Origin: Pseudomonadota bacterium
GTDB taxonomy: Bacteria; Pseudomonadota; Gammaproteobacteria; Burkholderiales; Burkholderiaceae_C
Assembly (NCBI GenBank): GCA_018241225.1
Contig: JAFEEG010000018.1
Location: 1 to 64,000 of the forward strand
Reading direction: 5' to 3'
DNA length: 64,000 nt
A program made the translations under genes and the position numbers. Below the pieces are notes generated by a model that saw nothing but the letters and a program-made list of their open reading frames with translations, was not told where the DNA came from and searched no databases. Of the stretch, positions 61,437 through 64,000 are shown piece after piece. The first letter of the stretch is position 1. Every line of letters begins with the position of its first letter.

Positions 61437-62486
61437 ATGAATCCGCAGAGCGCTTTCGCCATCCGCTGGCTCGAGCAGGGCCTTGTGCCCGACCGGCTGG
61501 TACGCCTGGGCATGCGGCGGCTGCTCGCCCAGCGCCTGAAGGAAGTGCGCAGCGGCGACGCCACCGCCGCTGCCGAATTGACCCAGGCGTTTGCGCAGTC
61601 CCTGCACGCCGCGCCACTGGCCCTGCACGCCGACCTGGCCAACGCGCAGCACTACGAGCTTCCGGCCGCCTTCTTCGAGCGCGTGCTCGGGCCCCGGCTG
61701 AAATACAGCTGCTGCCTGTGGGAGCATCACGAAGACTCGAGCCTGGCGCAAGCCGAGATGGCGGCCCTCGTGTCCACCTGTGTACGCGCCCAGTTGTCCG
61801 ATGGGCAGGAAGTGCTGGAGCTGGGCTGTGGCTGGGGCGCACTGAGCCTGTGGATGGCTGAGCACTACCCCGCGAGCCGTATCACGGCGCTGTCCAATTC
61901 GGCGTCCCAGCGCGCCTTCATCGAGGCCCGCGCACGGGCGCGCAAACTGGAGAATCTGCGCGTCGTCACGCGCGACTTCAGCGACTGCGACCTCCCGTTT
62001 CGGCACTACGACCGCGTCGTGTCGCTCGAGATGTTCGAGCACCTTCGCAATTGGCCGCGCGCCTTTGCGCGGGTCGCGAGCTGGCTGCGTCCGGGAGGCC
62101 TCTTCTTCCTGCATGTTTTCGCGCATCGCGAGACGCCCTATAGCTTCGAGGTACGCGACGCTAGTGACTGGATGAGCCAGCACTTCTTCACCGGCGGGAT
62201 GATGCCCAGCGACGACCTGCCGTTGTACTTCCAGGATCACCTGCGCCTGGTGCAACGCTGGCGCTGGGACGGGCGGCACTACGCCCGCACCGCGCGCGCC
62301 TGGCTCAGGAACATGGATGCGCACCGTGACGCTCTTCTCCCCGTCGTGCAGGCCGGACACGGCGGCGCGGGGGAGCTGTGGTGGATGCGCTGGCGACTGT
62401 TCTTCATGGCGGTGGAAGAACTGTTCGACTGGAATGAAGGACAGCAATGGTGGGTAGGCCACTATCTCTTCGAGCCGCGCGCGTGA
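61437..62486 (+). CDS. CFA-like SAM methyltransferase (module copy 2)
   Basis: A 349-residue paralogue of 36947-37990 with the same blocks: YELPAAFFERVLGPRLKYSCCLW, VLELGCGWGALSLWMAEHYP, LEMFEHLRNWPRAF and SDWMSQHFFTGGMMPSDDL. The ATG (MNPQSAFAIRWLEQGLVP) was chosen over an upstream GTG that overlaps the promoter -10 box. It probably methylates an unsaturated acyl chain. The downstream overlap with DUF2878 is the same as in copy 1. Confidence 0.9.
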   Translation: MNPQSAFAIRWLEQGLVPDRLVRLGMRRLLAQRLKEVRSGDATAAAELTQAFAQSLHAAPLALHADLANAQHYELPAAFFERVLGPRLKYSCCLWEHHEDSSLAQAEMAALVSTCVRAQLSDGQEVLELGCGWGALSLWMAEHYPASRITALSNSASQRAFIEARARARKLENLRVVTRDFSDCDLPFRHYDRVVSLEMFEHLRNWPRAFARVASWLRPGGLFFLHVFAHRETPYSFEVRDASDWMSQHFFTGGMMPSDDLPLYFQDHLRLVQRWRWDGRHYARTARAWLRNMDAHRDALLPVVQAGHGGAGELWWMRWRLFFMAVEELFDWNEGQQWWVGHYLFEPRA

Positions 62487-63064
62487 GGTGTGCACCGGCC
62501 GCATCGCGGCGCGGGCTCAGTTTGCGACTGAAGCTCGGCCATTTCGCGCTGTTTCAGCTGGCCTGGCTGGCCATGGTGATGGGCGCAGCGCATGGCCATG
62601 CGTACCTGGGCTGCCTTGCCATCGCGCCGGTGCTGGTCTTGCACCTGGCGCTGGCGCGGTACCCGGGGCGCGAGGTGCTGCTGCTTGGCAGCGTGACCTT
62701 GGTGGGGCTGGCCGCAGAAACCCTGCAACTGCGCCTTGGACATGTCCGCTACGCGGGCGTGGATGCCGAATCCGCCTGGCCCGCGCCTTGGCTGCTGCTG
62801 CTCTGGACGCTGCTCGGCACGACACTCAACGTCAGCATGCGCTGGCTGCGCGGGCGCCCCCTGCTGGCGGCCTGTCTCGCTGCCATTGGCGGACCGGCAG
62901 CATTCGCGAGCGGCGCGAGACTGGGCCCCGCGCAGTTCGTCGACGCGACCGCCGCGCTCGTCAGCTCCTCCTTGCTTTGGTCGGTCCTGCTGCCTTTGAT
63001 GCTGGCCTTGGCGCGACGCCTGGATGGGTTCGTACCGGTGAGCTTCGGGAGCTCGAATGCATGA
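62447..63064 (+). CDS. DUF2878 family membrane protein (module copy 2)
   Basis: A 205-residue paralogue of 36357-36986, with the matching LQLRLGHVRYAGVDAESAWPAPWLLLLWTLLGTTLNVSMRWLRGRP block and about five membrane helices. The ATG overlaps the methyltransferase by 40 bases, as in copy 1; a GTG near 62483 is an alternative start. Confidence 0.85.
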   Translation: MVGRPLSLRAARVRCAPAASRRGLSLRLKLGHFALFQLAWLAMVMGAAHGHAYLGCLAIAPVLVLHLALARYPGREVLLLGSVTLVGLAAETLQLRLGHVRYAGVDAESAWPAPWLLLLWTLLGTTLNVSMRWLRGRPLLAACLAAIGGPAAFASGARLGPAQFVDATAALVSSSLLWSVLLPLMLALARRLDGFVPVSFGSSNA

Positions 63065-63851
63065 GTTACTCGCATGCGCCCTGCCCGGCCTGGCCGTCAG
63101 CGCGGCGTTGGCGCTGACGGCCTGGGCCTGGAGCCTGTGGCTTCGCGACGTGAGCATCGTCGATCCCTTCTGGCCCTTCATGGTCTCCGGGGCGGGGCTC
63201 GCTCAGGCCATGTGTTTGCCGACGCACCGGCCGCGCAGTGAACTGGCGCTGGGATTGGCATTGGCCTGGGCGCTGCGTCTGGGCTTGCACCTCGCCCGCC
63301 GGCGGCGCGGCCATGGCGAGGACCGCCGCTACCAGGCCATCCGGGCCCGCAACCAGCCCGGCTTCGCATTCAAGAGCATCTACCTCGTGTTTGGTTTGCA
63401 GGCAGTGCTGGCGTGGTGCGTCTCTGCCCCACTGGGCGTAGCGGCCGCGTCCACCAGGCCCCTGAACGCGCTCGATCTTGCGGGTGCTGCGCTAGCCTTG
63501 TTCGGTCTGCTGTTCGAGGCTCTCGCCGATGCCCAGCTCGCGCGCTTTCGCGCGCGGTGTACGCCGCAAGCAAAGGTGATGGACCAGGGACTATGGCGCT
63601 ACAGCCGGCATCCCAACTATTTCGGCGAAGCCTGTATCTGGTGGGGGCTGGGCGTGGTGGCGCTCGCAGGCGGTGGGCCTGGCGCGGTCTGGAGCCTGGT
63701 GTCGCCGCTGCTCATGACCGTGCTGCTGCTCAAGGTTTCGGGCGTGGGCCCGTTGGAGGCCGACATGGTAGGCCGCAACGAAGCCTATCGCGCCTACATC
63801 GCGCGCACGCCTGCCTTCGTGCCCGGCAGGCCGCGGGAGGACACGTTCTGA
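63057..63851 (+). CDS. DUF1295 steroid-reductase-like membrane protein (module copy 2)
   Basis: A 264-residue paralogue of 35561-36364. MDQGLWRYSRHPNYFGEACIWWGLGVVAL is the C-terminal signature; FKSIYLVFGLQAVLAWCVSAPLGV is strongly conserved between the copies. It overlaps DUF2878 by eight bases and the next gene by one. Likely NADPH-linked reduction of a membrane lipid. Confidence 0.9.
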   Translation: MHELLACALPGLAVSAALALTAWAWSLWLRDVSIVDPFWPFMVSGAGLAQAMCLPTHRPRSELALGLALAWALRLGLHLARRRRGHGEDRRYQAIRARNQPGFAFKSIYLVFGLQAVLAWCVSAPLGVAAASTRPLNALDLAGAALALFGLLFEALADAQLARFRARCTPQAKVMDQGLWRYSRHPNYFGEACIWWGLGVVALAGGGPGAVWSLVSPLLMTVLLLKVSGVGPLEADMVGRNEAYRAYIARTPAFVPGRPREDTF

Positions 63852-64000
63852 TGCCGTCAATCAAACCGCAAGCCCTCGCAGCCGCCGCGCTGCTGGGGGG
63901 AATCTTTCAGCTGGCCAACGCGCAGGAATGGAACTTCACCGTCCTGCTCGACGGCGAGCCGATCGGCATGCATCGCTTCGTCGTTCGCACCGATGCCGCG
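63851..64000 (+). CDS. DUF6134 family periplasmic protein, 5' part (cut by window end)
   Basis: The first 50 residues are visible: a signal peptide (ALAAAALLGGIFQLANAQ) then EWNFTVLLDGEPIGMHRFVV, matching the DUF6134 protein at 34929-35564. Its ATG shares one base with the DUF1295 stop (TGATG). It continues past the window. Confidence 0.85.
   Translation, partial: MPSIKPQALAAAALLGGIFQLANAQEWNFTVLLDGEPIGMHRFVVRTDAA

Overview
The window is high-GC DNA, probably from a betaproteobacterium of the Comamonadaceae (Variovorax/Acidovorax-like). The indications are four Bug/TctC-type periplasmic solute-binding proteins, LysR-controlled catabolic operons, and an ECF sigma/ChrR stress module with several cyclopropane-synthase-like methyltransferases. 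The genus is inferred from gene content only. No rRNA, tRNA or CRISPR array was seen.

Layout. 1-3.2 kb is insertion-sequence territory: an IS66 element cut by the window edge, a 138-bp miniature element with perfect 13-bp inverted ends, and an IS5-family element with a frameshifted transposase. 3.3-17.5 kb is an organic-acid or ring-cleavage catabolic region: an M20 hydrolase with a Bug protein and a LysR gene, then a ten-gene minus-strand run (SMP-30 lactonase, FAH, cyclase, epimerase, Bug, SDR, alpha/beta hydrolase, two more Bugs, cupin) read divergently from another LysR gene. 17.7-20 kb is a LysR/SDR/NTF2-like unit. 20-28.6 kb is an accessory region: a HEPN plus OST-HTH/LOTUS protein followed by a macrodomain-like protein (best candidate for an undescribed system), GNAT, an orphan ParS/MbcA-type antitoxin, a frameshifted tyrosine recombinase, and a small-gene cassette with a LexA box ending in a broken SRAP gene. 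29.6-39.8 kb is a lipid/oxidative-stress cluster around rpoE-chrR, with four matching divergent promoters (TGATCC, 16-17 nt, CGTAnA). 40-43.2 kb holds general stress genes, including two Hsp20 genes. 43.6-51.4 kb holds a ModA-like lipoprotein, a HIRAN protein, DUF2182/DUF1326, a low-GC insert with transposon-end-like repeats, and small exported proteins. 51.57-53.87 kb is a diverged second copy of 26.31-28.63 kb. 53.9-59.3 kb holds an IS30 remnant, mazEF and two hipA/hipB-type pairs, each with visible operator repeats. 59.7-61.2 kb is the 3' remnant of a VCBS-repeat protein. 61.4 kb to the end is a second copy of the methyltransferase-DUF2878-DUF1295-DUF6134 module, preceded by a fifth ECF-type promoter.

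Working together. The rpoE-chrR pair, its promoter motifs and the two methyltransferase modules look like one regulon for remodelling unsaturated membrane lipids under singlet-oxygen or organic-peroxide stress. Catabolic genes pair periplasmic capture proteins with lactonase, hydrolase and dehydrogenase enzymes, but no TctA/TctB membrane subunits lie in the window. The accessory islands share a recombinase/small-protein/SRAP cassette that occurs twice, and decay has hit the SRAP gene differently in each copy.
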